Positions 1 to 5,457 of a stretch of 5,457 bases of DNA are shown piece after piece (the first letter of the stretch is position 1; each line of letters begins with the position of its first letter). The notes under the pieces are model-generated. The model made no database searches. It was not told the origin of the DNA and worked only from the letters and a program-made list of their open reading frames with translations. Source of the stretch: Paramuribaculum sp. (GTDB lineage Bacteria > Bacteroidota > Bacteroidia > Bacteroidales > Muribaculaceae); NCBI GenBank assembly GCA_029051835.1, contig JAIDKJ010000138.1, positions 1 to 5,457 on the forward strand, written 5' to 3'. The translations under genes and the position numbers were made by a program.

Positions 1-1
1 C

Positions 2-46
2 ATCAAATTCGTCGGACCCGGTGAGAAACTCGACGCTCTCGACTAG
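2..46 (+). pseudogene. ffh: Ffh, segment upstream of an in-frame amber stop (partial)
   Basis: Reading from base 2 gives IKFVGPGEKLDALD followed by TAG at 44-46. The same frame then continues without a shift as FHPAR into the methionine at 62. This is the end of the Ffh NG (GTPase) domain, where the family normally has a G-T-G-E-K motif, a short acidic stretch and F-H-P before the linker to the M domain. The frame is intact on both sides, so the stop is a point difference (for example CAG or AAG to TAG) and not a frameshift. A proline (17-19) stands where threonine is usual. Whether the gene is really broken cannot be decided here: a base error near a contig edge, a true mutation, or amber read-through would all look alike. 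Confidence 0.7.
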
Positions 47-61
47 TTCCATCCCGCACGA

Positions 62-526
62 ATGGCCGACCGCATTCTGGGCATGGGCGACATCGTTTCG
101 CTCGTCGAGAAAGCCCAGAAAGCCATCGACGAGAAGGAGGCGCGCGAACTGCAGAAGAAGATAGCCAAGAACCAGTTCAACCTTGAGGACTTCATGGCGC
201 AGATACAGCAGATCAAGAAGATGGGCAACATCAAGGATCTCGCATCGATGATACCCGGAGTGGGCAAGATGATCAAGGACATCGACATCGACGACAACGC
301 ATTCAAAGGCGTGGAGGCAATCATCAGCTCCATGACACGCCAGGAGCGCCAGCATCCGGAGATCATCAACGGAAGCCGACGCCAGCGCATAGCCAAAGGC
401 TCCGGCACCACAGTGCAGGAGGTCAACCGGCTGCTCAAGCAGTTCGACGACACCCGCAAGATGATGAAGGCAGCCACAAGCATGAAGAACCCCATGAAGA
501 TGATGAGGCAGATGCGCCGACGCTGA
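62..526 (+). CDS. ffh: Signal recognition particle protein Ffh, C-terminal M domain (5' part outside the window and behind an in-frame TAG)
   Basis: Ffh is the SRP54-type GTPase that binds 4.5S RNA and signal sequences emerging from the ribosome and hands the ribosome to FtsY at the membrane. This 154-residue open stretch holds the linker LGMGD (residues 6-10) and a complete M domain. M45, M54, M63 and M70 lie in or near the signal-binding groove and finger loop. [13 protein letters not shown] (103-115) is the classic SRP-RNA-binding helix-turn-helix, followed by VNRLLKQF (121-128) and a basic Met-rich tail. The methionine at 62 is only the first ATG after the amber codon at 44-46. The natural protein begins far upstream, and full-length Ffh is about 440 residues. 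A separate M-domain protein made from this ATG would lack the GTPase and could not replace Ffh. The gene ends in TGA 135 bp before folD, with no clear terminator between them. Confidence 0.93.
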   Translation: MADRILGMGDIVSLVEKAQKAIDEKEARELQKKIAKNQFNLEDFMAQIQQIKKMGNIKDLASMIPGVGKMIKDIDIDDNAFKGVEAIISSMTRQERQHPEIINGSRRQRIAKGSGTTVQEVNRLLKQFDDTRKMMKAATSMKNPMKMMRQMRRR

Positions 527-622
527 CCGGCCGGAAGCATTGACGCGACCCACATCGACCCCGACAGAATCATCCGCTCGCAGCCTGCCACGGATTGCTG
601 ACGGATTTAATATTTTGAGAGT

Positions 623-630
623 TACTTTTC
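623..630 (+). promoter_or_regulatory. Possible -7 promoter element for folD (weak)
   Basis: TACTTTTC matches the Bacteroidetes TAnnTTTG -7 box at all fixed positions but the last. It lies in the AT-rich end of the 135-bp ffh-folD gap, 31 bp before the folD ATG. The nearest TTG upstream (595-597) is 25 bp away, longer than the usual spacing, so support is thin. A second AT-rich stretch (606-617) just upstream is a poorer match. Nothing else recognisable was found in 527-661; CCGGCCGG at 527-534 is only an 8-bp palindrome. Confidence 0.22.
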
Positions 631-661
631 AACACCGACACATATCATATAATCGTCAACG

Positions 662-1543
662 ATGAAACTTATCGACGGAAAGGCGACAGCCGAAGCAATC
701 AAGGCCGAGATAGCGGCCACAGTGGAGCAGATGGTGGCCGAGGGCCGCAAGCGACCCCACCTCGCAGCCATATTGGTAGGACACGACGGCGGATCGGAAA
801 CATACGTGGCCAACAAGGTGAAAGCCTGCGAGCGCTGCGGATTCCGATCCACACTCATACGCTTTGAGGACACCGTGGAGGAGGCCGAACTGCTCGAAGC
901 CATAGCACGGCTCAACGCCGACACCGACGTCGACGGATTCATCGTGCAGCTGCCGCTGCCGCGCCACATCTCCGAGCAGCGCGTCATACAGGCCATCGAC
1001 TACCGCAAGGACGTCGACGGATTCCATCCCGTCAACGTCGGACGCATGTCGATCGGACTCCCCTGCTTCCTGCCCGCCACACCCGCCGGCATCGTCGAAC
1101 TGCTCGGACGCCACGGCATACCCACCAAAGGCGCCGAATGCGTGGTGCTCGGTCGAAGCAATATCGTCGGCAAGCCGGTGGCACAGCTGCTCATGCAGAA
1201 GCACAACCCCGGCGACTGCACCGTCACCGTATGCCACTCGGCCACACGCGACCTTAAAGAGCACACCCGCCGCGCCGACATCATCATTGCCGCCCTCGGA
1301 CAGCCCGGATTCGTGACCGCCGACATGGTCAAACCCGGAGCGGTGATCATCGACGTAGGCACCACCCGCGTGCCCGACCCGTCGCGCAAGAGCGGATTCA
1401 GGCTTTGCGGCGACGTCGACTTCGAAAATGTAGCCCCGATATGCTCGTGGATCACCCCCGTGCCGGGAGGCGTAGGTCCGATGACCATCTGCTCGCTGAT
1501 GCAGAACACCCTCCTTGCGGCCCGCCACGAGATCTACGACTGA
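662..1543 (+). CDS. folD: Bifunctional methylenetetrahydrofolate dehydrogenase / methenyltetrahydrofolate cyclohydrolase FolD
   Basis: FolD is a cytosolic dimer that oxidises 5,10-methylene-THF with NADP+ to methenyl-THF and hydrolyses it to 10-formyl-THF, supplying one-carbon units for purines and initiator formyl-Met-tRNA. The 293-residue length is normal. The catalytic and folate-binding part shows ETYVANK with Y48 and K52, the QLPLP motif at 96-100 and KDVDGFHP at 116-123 with D119. The Rossmann part shows GRSNIVGKP (164-172), the family's NAD(P)-binding signature, and [11 protein letters not shown] (265-275) closes the active site. The ATG at 662 is chosen because MKLIDGKA is the typical FolD N-terminus. 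No Shine-Dalgarno sequence precedes it, as is usual in Bacteroidetes. It follows ffh in the same direction, and the capA-like gene starts 20 bp after its stop. I see no missing residues or oddities. Confidence 0.97.
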   Translation: MKLIDGKATAEAIKAEIAATVEQMVAEGRKRPHLAAILVGHDGGSETYVANKVKACERCGFRSTLIRFEDTVEEAELLEAIARLNADTDVDGFIVQLPLPRHISEQRVIQAIDYRKDVDGFHPVNVGRMSIGLPCFLPATPAGIVELLGRHGIPTKGAECVVLGRSNIVGKPVAQLLMQKHNPGDCTVTVCHSATRDLKEHTRRADIIIAALGQPGFVTADMVKPGAVIIDVGTTRVPDPSRKSGFRLCGDVDFENVAPICSWITPVPGGVGPMTICSLMQNTLLAARHEIYD

Positions 1544-1563
1544 CCGCCACACAGCCACTGACC

Positions 1564-2613
1564 ATGATCGGCCTGCTCATATCGCTCGCATGGCTGCTCT
1601 GCGCCCCCGAAGAGGCGGAGCTGCTGTTTGTGGGCGATGCAATGATGCACCAGCGCCAGATCGACGCCGCCCTGCAACCCGACGGCACCCACAGTTTCGA
1701 CGCATGTTTCGACTCCATACGCTGCTGGGTGAGCGAGGCCGACTACGCCGTGGTCAATCTTGAAGCGCCGCTCGGCGGAGAGCCCTACACCGGCTACCCG
1801 ATGTTCAGCGCGCCCGACTCTTACGCCCGCGCACTGCGCGACGCCGGATTCGACCTCACTCTTACGGCCAACAACCACTGCCTCGACCGGCGCGACCGCG
1901 GACTGCAGCGCACCATAGCCGTGCTCGACTCGCTCGCCATGCCGCATATCGGCACCTACAGCCATGCCGGCAGCCGCGACTCTCTGGCGCTGCACATAGC
2001 CGACGTCAACGGATTCCGTATCGGATTTCTCAACTACACCTACGGCACCAACGGCATACGCCACGGCGCCGCGGTGGCTGTCGACCCGATCGACCTCAGA
2101 CTTATAGAGCATGACATAGCCCGCGCGCGAAGCCGCGGAGCGGAGCTTGTGGCCGTTTGCATCCACTGGGGCGTGGAATACCGCCTGCTGCCCGAACAGA
2201 CGCAGCGCGACACCGGAGCACGGATCCACCTTGCCGGAGCCGACATGGTCATCGGATCGCATCCCCACGTCATACAGCCGGCCGAACTTACCGCCGACTC
2301 GGACGGACGACGGCATCTCACCGTATACTCGCTCGGCAACTTCCTCTCGGCAATGCGCACCGACGACACCCGCGGAGGAGGAGCCATCACAGTGACGCTC
2401 CGTCGCGACCGGCTCGGACGCCCCTACATAGACCGCGCCGAGAGCCATCTGCTCTTCACCGTCACTCCCTCGCGAGCCGGAGAGCCGTTCAGAGTGGTCA
2501 GAGCCGACCGCCCGATCGAGGACAATCCCGAAGCCGAGGCCCAGCGGCTCGAATTCAGCCGTCGTGCCACCGACATATTGCGGCAACACAACAAAAACGT
2601 CAAAGCCCCATGA
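1564..2613 (+). CDS. CapA-family (PGA_cap) metallophosphatase-like envelope protein
   Basis: The family takes its name from CapA of the poly-gamma-glutamate capsule system and has a calcineurin-like metallophosphatase fold; most members have no proven substrate. The ordered motifs are all present in 349 residues: FVGDAMMH (22-29), VNLEAPL (64-70), ANNHCLD (102-108), HWGVEY (201-206), GADMVIGSHPHVIQP (225-239) and YSLGNF (255-260). The Asp, Asn and His residues in these motifs are the likely metal ligands. Residues 1-14 are hydrophobic (MIGLLISLAWLLCA) with no basic residue, so this is a short signal or membrane anchor. C13 lacks a proper lipobox. The ATG at 1564 is preferred because the in-frame extension back to 1405 lies inside folD and is not family-like. 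No capB/capC/pgs genes are nearby, so a role in poly-glutamate synthesis is not supported. An envelope or glycan role is inference. It ends in an ATGA overlap with the acyltransferase. Confidence 0.9.
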   Translation: MIGLLISLAWLLCAPEEAELLFVGDAMMHQRQIDAALQPDGTHSFDACFDSIRCWVSEADYAVVNLEAPLGGEPYTGYPMFSAPDSYARALRDAGFDLTLTANNHCLDRRDRGLQRTIAVLDSLAMPHIGTYSHAGSRDSLALHIADVNGFRIGFLNYTYGTNGIRHGAAVAVDPIDLRLIEHDIARARSRGAELVAVCIHWGVEYRLLPEQTQRDTGARIHLAGADMVIGSHPHVIQPAELTADSDGRRHLTVYSLGNFLSAMRTDDTRGGGAITVTLRRDRLGRPYIDRAESHLLFTVTPSRAGEPFRVVRADRPIEDNPEAEAQRLEFSRRATDILRQHNKNVKAP

Positions 2614-3425
2614 CCGACAGCCTGAAGATAGATCTGGAGAAGGTGCTGCGCAGCCGCCTCGGCGACCGTCGTATGCGCTGGATACCGCGCAGACTGATCT
2701 CATGGCTTGAGCGGCTGATATGCCAGCGCGAGATGAACGAAGTGCTCGACCATGCCGGCCACCTCCGCGGAGCGGAGTTCTGCCATGCCGCACTCGCCCA
2801 TCTCGGCGTCAGCTACACCGCCACCGGAGAGCAGCATCTGCCACCCTCCACCCGTGTGATCATCGCATCCAACCATCCCCTCGGAGGCCTCGACGGCATT
2901 ACGCTTATCGACTGGGCAGCCCGCCATTACGGATGTCAGCCCATAGTGATGGTCAACGATCTTCTCATGGCCATCACGCCGCTTGCCGACCTGTTTCTAC
3001 CCATCAACAAGCATGGCGCACAGTCGCGCGAGGCATCCGAAGCCGTCGACAAAGCCTTCGCATCCGACCGACCGGTGATCATGTTCCCCGCCGGACTCTG
3101 CTCGCGCCGGCTCTCCGACGGCACGATAGCCGATCTCCGCTGGCGCCCCACGTTTGTCAACCGCGCCATACGCAGCGGCCGCACCATAGTGCCCGTCAGA
3201 TTCTCCGGCACCAACTCCGCATCGTTCTACCGCATCGCCCGGCTTCGCGAACGCTCCGGCCTGAAACTCAACATCGAGATGGCACTGCTGCCGCGCGAAG
3301 TGTTCCGCCACAGCGGATCGCATTTCGAGATCCGCATAGGCAGGCCGGCAACCCCTGCGGACATTGCCGGAAGCCGTCCGCAGGAGATTGCCGACCGCAT
3401 CCGCGCTACCGTCTACACGCTATAG
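2610..3425 (+). CDS. Lysophospholipid/glycerol acyltransferase family protein (PlsC-like; resembles OlsA/GlsA-type O-acyltransferases)
   Basis: These membrane-associated enzymes move a fatty acyl chain from acyl-ACP or acyl-CoA to a hydroxyl on a lysolipid. The 271-residue protein has a basic, amphipathic N-terminus (WIPRRLISWLERLI, 24-37) and the catalytic block SNHPLGGLDG (87-96). H89 and D95 are separated by five residues, whereas classic PlsC has four. FPAGLCSRR (159-167) takes the place of the FPEGTRSR block, and VPVRFSG (194-200) matches the later conserved block. The HPxGGxDG and FPAG forms recall the acyltransferases of Bacteroidetes aminolipid synthesis, but the N-acyltransferase partner gene is not in the window, so the substrate is open. 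The ATG at 2610 overlaps the capA-like stop by 4 bp, which suggests translational coupling. It ends in TAG, showing that amber is an ordinary stop here. Confidence 0.88.
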   Translation: MTDSLKIDLEKVLRSRLGDRRMRWIPRRLISWLERLICQREMNEVLDHAGHLRGAEFCHAALAHLGVSYTATGEQHLPPSTRVIIASNHPLGGLDGITLIDWAARHYGCQPIVMVNDLLMAITPLADLFLPINKHGAQSREASEAVDKAFASDRPVIMFPAGLCSRRLSDGTIADLRWRPTFVNRAIRSGRTIVPVRFSGTNSASFYRIARLRERSGLKLNIEMALLPREVFRHSGSHFEIRIGRPATPADIAGSRPQEIADRIRATVYTL

Positions 3426-3444
3426 CGCGGGCATATCGCGCGCT
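3424..3444. terminator. Small GC hairpin in the convergent gap (possible bidirectional terminator)
   Basis: AGCGCG (3424-3429) pairs perfectly with CGCGCT (3439-3444) around a 9-base loop. It fills exactly the gap between two genes that end facing each other, where a shared terminator is expected. The stem is only 6 bp and neither strand has a real T-run after it, so function is uncertain. Confidence 0.35.
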
Positions 3445-4491
3445 TCAATACATCGGCTTGAAGCCCTCCGACACCTGCATCATGGAGTTGACCTCACCGG
3501 CCGCATCACCGAGCTTCGACGTGTCGAGTTTTCTCACAGGCTGACCCTTGCGCAGATCCATCTTGCCGAGATCCACATATATCAGTCCGGGATTGGTCAC
3601 TATGTCGAAATAATAGAGCCTGTCGGTCAGATTGGCATACGACCGCCACTGCGTCGACGACACGTTTGGCTCCGTTTCCACAGTATACTGATAGGGCACC
3701 GACACATTCATCAGTATGCTTCTTATTATGGCCAGACCTATCCGGCGGTCATCGGTGCGCTCCACGTGATTGGCGAAATACGTGCCTCTGACAAAACGGT
3801 CGGGACTCTTCACCGTGCCCGGCAGCATATTGGCTCCTCCCACCTTCGACCAGTACTCCTCGATAGCCATCATCTGCGGATAAGGAGGATCGTTGGTCAT
3901 CACAGGCATGTCGGTTCCCTCATACACACGCACATTGCCGTGGTCATACTCCAGGATCGCACAGCGTCCCTCGGCATCGGTTATGCCCCAATGGAGCGTA
4001 GAGGCTGTACCGCCGTCGAACGATGCCCCCGACAGATCGAAATTCTGCTCGCGAAGCACCTTCACCACCTCCGGCGTAGTGGCGTTCATATCAAGCAGCC
4101 ACCCGATAAACATAGCCAGCGACATCGGCGGACGCCCGCTGACCGAATCGTTGGTATAGACCGTCCCCTTGCAGAACAGACCGTTGACCACCAGCCCCTT
4201 CTCGTTCATTCCCTCGGTGATGCCTCCATCATAGCCGACGGCATAGACCGCGCCATACTTCGAGGTCCACTTCACGGCGTCGGGAGCCGGACTCCCCTGC
4301 TTGGCCATGCCGCGGGGATACACATAGAGATTGGTCGGAATAGGTGTTTTCCAGTCGAGCGAACGACCCACTATCAGCAGCGTGGAGTCGCCACGATACA
4401 ATATACGGGAGCAGGCTTCGGCCTGAGGCGTCGAAGTCACGGCAGCGACGGCCACAACGAGCGTCGACAGCATTAGTTTCTTGATGTTCAT
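3445..4491 (-). CDS. Choloylglycine hydrolase / penicillin V acylase family protein (linear amide C-N hydrolase), secreted
   Basis: These Ntn-hydrolases cleave linear amides; members deconjugate bile salts, open penicillin V or hydrolyse acyl-homoserine lactones. The 348-residue protein starts with a clear signal peptide (MNIKK, a hydrophobic core, then PQAEA). Cleavage after A26 exposes C27, the N-terminal nucleophile, so the signal peptidase probably also matures the enzyme on its way to the periplasm. Counting C27 as Cys2, the expected residues fall into place: R43 and D46 in GRSLDW (R18, D21), N200 in MTND (N175), and R235 in VRGTY as the probable late active-site arginine. GMNEKGL (94-100) and STLHWG (164-169) are further family blocks. 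In a gut Bacteroidales, bile salts are the likely substrates, but the sequence does not prove this. It converges on the acyltransferase and diverges from nfo. Only 33 bp separate its ATG from a strong hairpin, which may sit in its leader or promoter. Confidence 0.92.
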   Translation of the reverse strand: MNIKKLMLSTLVVAVAAVTSTPQAEACSRILYRGDSTLLIVGRSLDWKTPIPTNLYVYPRGMAKQGSPAPDAVKWTSKYGAVYAVGYDGGITEGMNEKGLVVNGLFCKGTVYTNDSVSGRPPMSLAMFIGWLLDMNATTPEVVKVLREQNFDLSGASFDGGTASTLHWGITDAEGRCAILEYDHGNVRVYEGTDMPVMTNDPPYPQMMAIEEYWSKVGGANMLPGTVKSPDRFVRGTYFANHVERTDDRRIGLAIIRSILMNVSVPYQYTVETEPNVSSTQWRSYANLTDRLYYFDIVTNPGLIYVDLGKMDLRKGQPVRKLDTSKLGDAAGEVNSMMQVSEGFKPMY

Positions 4492-4498
4492 AATATTT

Positions 4499-4599
4499 CC
4501 GGAGTTACTTGTTTACCCCTTTACAACAACGGCGCGGCGCGTGTGGTTCGCCACAGCGCCGCGCCGTTGTTTCATCCTCCGCGCCGGAATGCTTGTTTA
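4499..4599. repeat. Pair of imperfect direct repeats flanking the divergent-spacer hairpin
   Basis: The left copy at 4499-4515 is CCGGAGTTACTTGTTTA and the right copy at 4584-4599 is CCGGAATGCTTGTTTA. They share CCGGA and an exact CTTGTTTA, with a 3-4 base difference between. The copies lie about 10 and 12 bp outside the two arms of the hairpin at 4525-4571. They could be paired operator sites, a duplicated promoter piece, or a remnant of a small inserted palindrome. The match is short enough that chance is not excluded. Confidence 0.5.
4525..4571. repeat. Long perfect inverted repeat with UUCG-capped inner stem (terminator-like hairpin)
   Basis: The arm at 4525-4540 (AACAACGGCGCGGCGC) is the exact reverse complement of 4556-4571, giving a 16-bp stem. 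After one bulged G (4541), TGTGG (4542-4546) pairs with CCACA (4551-4555) around TTCG (4547-4550), so 21 pairs are capped by a tetraloop. On the + strand the hairpin is followed by TTTCAT; on the - strand by TAAAGG. Neither is a strong T-run, though the arms themselves end in TTGTT. The site is the spacer between divergent genes, where neither gene's end needs a terminator. It may insulate nfo and the hydrolase from antisense transcription, act as a leader hairpin for the hydrolase, or end an unseen small RNA. Confidence 0.9.
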
Positions 4600-4634
4600 T
4601 CTCATGCCTTACGGACTTTCTCGCGATTTTTTCC

Positions 4635-4642
4635 TACATTTG
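4635..4642 (+). promoter_or_regulatory. -7 promoter element (TAnnTTTG) for nfo
   Basis: TACATTTG is a perfect match to the Bacteroidetes -7 consensus TAnnTTTG. It ends only 4 bases before the nfo ATG at 4647, so transcription would start at or within a few bases of the start codon and the mRNA would be leaderless or nearly so. The -33 element is weak: TTAC at 4609-4612 is the best candidate, 22 bp away. Confidence 0.55.
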
Positions 4643-4646
4643 CCGT

Positions 4647-5457
4647 ATGAAACTGATAGGAGCACACGTATCTGCCGAAAAGGGCGTAAGCAGCGCCCCG
4701 GTCAATGCGGCGGCCATAGGAGCCAACGCATTCGCATTGTTCACCCGCAACCCGTCGCGATGGACCTCGCCGGCCATCAAAGAGGCCGAAGCGCAGGCAT
4801 TCAGGGACAATTGCGCCCGCCTCGGATTCACACCCGACGCCATACTGCCTCACGACAGCTATCTGATCAATCTCGGAGCGCCCGACCCCGAAAAGCTCGA
4901 CAAGAGCCGGGAGGCGTTTCTCGACGAGATGAAACGCTGCGAGCTGCTCGGACTGACGATGCTCAACTTCCATCCCGGAAGCCACCTCAAAGCCATGTCG
5001 TCCGACGACTGCCTCGACCGAATAGCCGACTCCATCAACCTTGCGCTCGACCGCACTCAGGGAGTGAAAGCCGTGATAGAGAACACCGCCGGACAAGGCA
5101 CCAACCTCGGCTTCTCATTCGCCCAGCTCGCAAGAATCATCGACCGCGTGGCCGACAAGACACGAATCGGAGTGTGTATCGACACCTGCCACGCCTTCGC
5201 CGCAGGCTACGATCTGGCCACTCCCGAAGGCTACGAGGCCACATGGCGGGAGTTTGACGACACCGTAGGCTTTGCCTATCTGAGCGCCATGCATATCAAC
5301 GACTCCAAGCGCGGACTCGGATCGCGCATAGACCGCCACGAATCGCTCGGATGCGGAGCCATAGGCATCGACTTCTTCAGCCGGCTGATGGCCGACAAGC
5401 GTTTCGACGGCATACCGCTGATACTCGAAACACCCGACACGTCGCTCTGGCCCGAAG
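4647..5457 (+). CDS. nfo: Endonuclease IV (apurinic/apyrimidinic endonuclease), 3' end cut off by the window
   Basis: Endonuclease IV is a cytosolic TIM-barrel enzyme with three zinc ions. It cuts DNA 5' of abasic sites and trims blocked 3' ends in base excision repair. The 270 residues present include every zinc ligand at the same numbering as E. coli Nfo: H69 (LPHDSYL), H109 (NFHPGS), E145 (IENTAGQG), D179 and H182 (IDTCHAF), H216 (MHINDSK), D229 and H231 (DRHESLG) and E261 (ILETPD). The ATG at 4647 is chosen because MKLIGAHVS is the family N-terminus, and a consensus -7 box lies just before it. There is no Shine-Dalgarno sequence. The frame is open to the last base, and roughly 10 C-terminal residues are missing by family length. 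It diverges from the choloylglycine-hydrolase-like gene across a 155-bp spacer; I see no functional link between the two. Confidence 0.97.
   Translation, partial: MKLIGAHVSAEKGVSSAPVNAAAIGANAFALFTRNPSRWTSPAIKEAEAQAFRDNCARLGFTPDAILPHDSYLINLGAPDPEKLDKSREAFLDEMKRCELLGLTMLNFHPGSHLKAMSSDDCLDRIADSINLALDRTQGVKAVIENTAGQGTNLGFSFAQLARIIDRVADKTRIGVCIDTCHAFAAGYDLATPEGYEATWREFDDTVGFAYLSAMHINDSKRGLGSRIDRHESLGCGAIGIDFFSRLMADKRFDGIPLILETPDTSLWPE

Noticed and set aside
527..661. Possible small RNA, riboswitch or terminator in the ffh-folD gap
   Set aside because: No stem longer than about 4-5 bp with a T-run, no tRNA-like fold and no riboswitch motif I recognise. Only a weak promoter-like box was kept.
656..1558. 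300-codon open frame on the - strand opposite folD
   Set aside because: It is fully antisense to an unambiguous FolD, its translation is low-complexity (rich in G, V, D, H) with no family resemblance, and long antisense frames are common in GC-rich DNA.
1405..1563. In-frame N-terminal extension of the capA-like protein
   Set aside because: The 53 extra residues lie inside folD, are Arg-rich and not family-like. The ATG at 1564 gives a hydrophobic N-terminus followed directly by the first family motif.
2157..2609. In-frame N-terminal extension of the acyltransferase
   Set aside because: The 151 extra residues are an Arg/His/Pro-rich shadow of the capA-like gene. The ATG at 2610 gives the standard 4-bp coupled start and normal length.
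1534..2793. 419-codon open frame on the - strand opposite the capA-like gene
   Set aside because: It mirrors the codon bias of the real gene, which shows all PGA_cap motifs. The antisense product has no recognisable domain and runs into two neighbouring genes.
3364..4476. 370-codon open frame on the + strand opposite the hydrolase
   Set aside because: It begins inside the acyltransferase gene and is His/Arg-rich shadow translation. The - strand has a signal peptide and full Ntn-hydrolase motifs.
4481..5257. 258-codon open frame on the + strand over the divergent spacer and nfo
   Set aside because: It passes through the hairpin and then overlaps nfo in a different frame. Its translation is an Arg-rich shadow, while nfo carries every zinc ligand.
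1..5457. CRISPR array, insertion sequence, tRNA/rRNA or defence genes
   Set aside because: No regularly spaced repeats, transposase motifs, terminal inverted repeats or structural RNA signatures were seen. Every gene matches a common housekeeping, envelope or hydrolase family.

Overview
The window looks like chromosomal DNA from a GC-rich gut Bacteroidales bacterium, most likely close to the Muribaculaceae. The basis is protein flavour (Ffh M domain, a Gram-negative choloylglycine-hydrolase-family enzyme, a HPLGG-type acyltransferase), starts without Shine-Dalgarno sequences, and a TAnnTTTG-type -7 promoter box before the last gene. No taxonomic search was possible, so the family-level placement is inference.

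Left part (1-3425, + strand): four genes run in one direction. They are the 3' end of ffh (signal recognition particle GTPase), folD (one-carbon/folate metabolism), a CapA/PGA_cap-type metallophosphatase-like envelope protein, and a lysophospholipid-acyltransferase-family protein. The last two overlap by 4 bp (ATGA) and are probably translationally coupled. folD and the capA-like gene are 20 bp apart, so the last three genes probably form an operon. A 135-bp gap separates ffh from folD.

Middle (3445-4491, - strand): a secreted choloylglycine hydrolase / penicillin V acylase family enzyme converges on the acyltransferase gene, with a 19-bp gap holding a small GC-rich hairpin. Right (4647-5457, + strand): nfo, endonuclease IV, diverges from it and runs off the window end about ten residues short of a usual C-terminus. 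The 155-bp divergent spacer holds a long, perfect, UUCG-capped hairpin bracketed by imperfect direct repeats, and a good -7 box almost touching the nfo start codon.

Most of the window is ordinary housekeeping and envelope sequence. The points worth a second look are an in-frame amber codon (44-46) inside ffh, a gene expected to be essential, and the hairpin/direct-repeat structure between the hydrolase and nfo. I see no new defence system, mobile element, CRISPR array or RNA gene.
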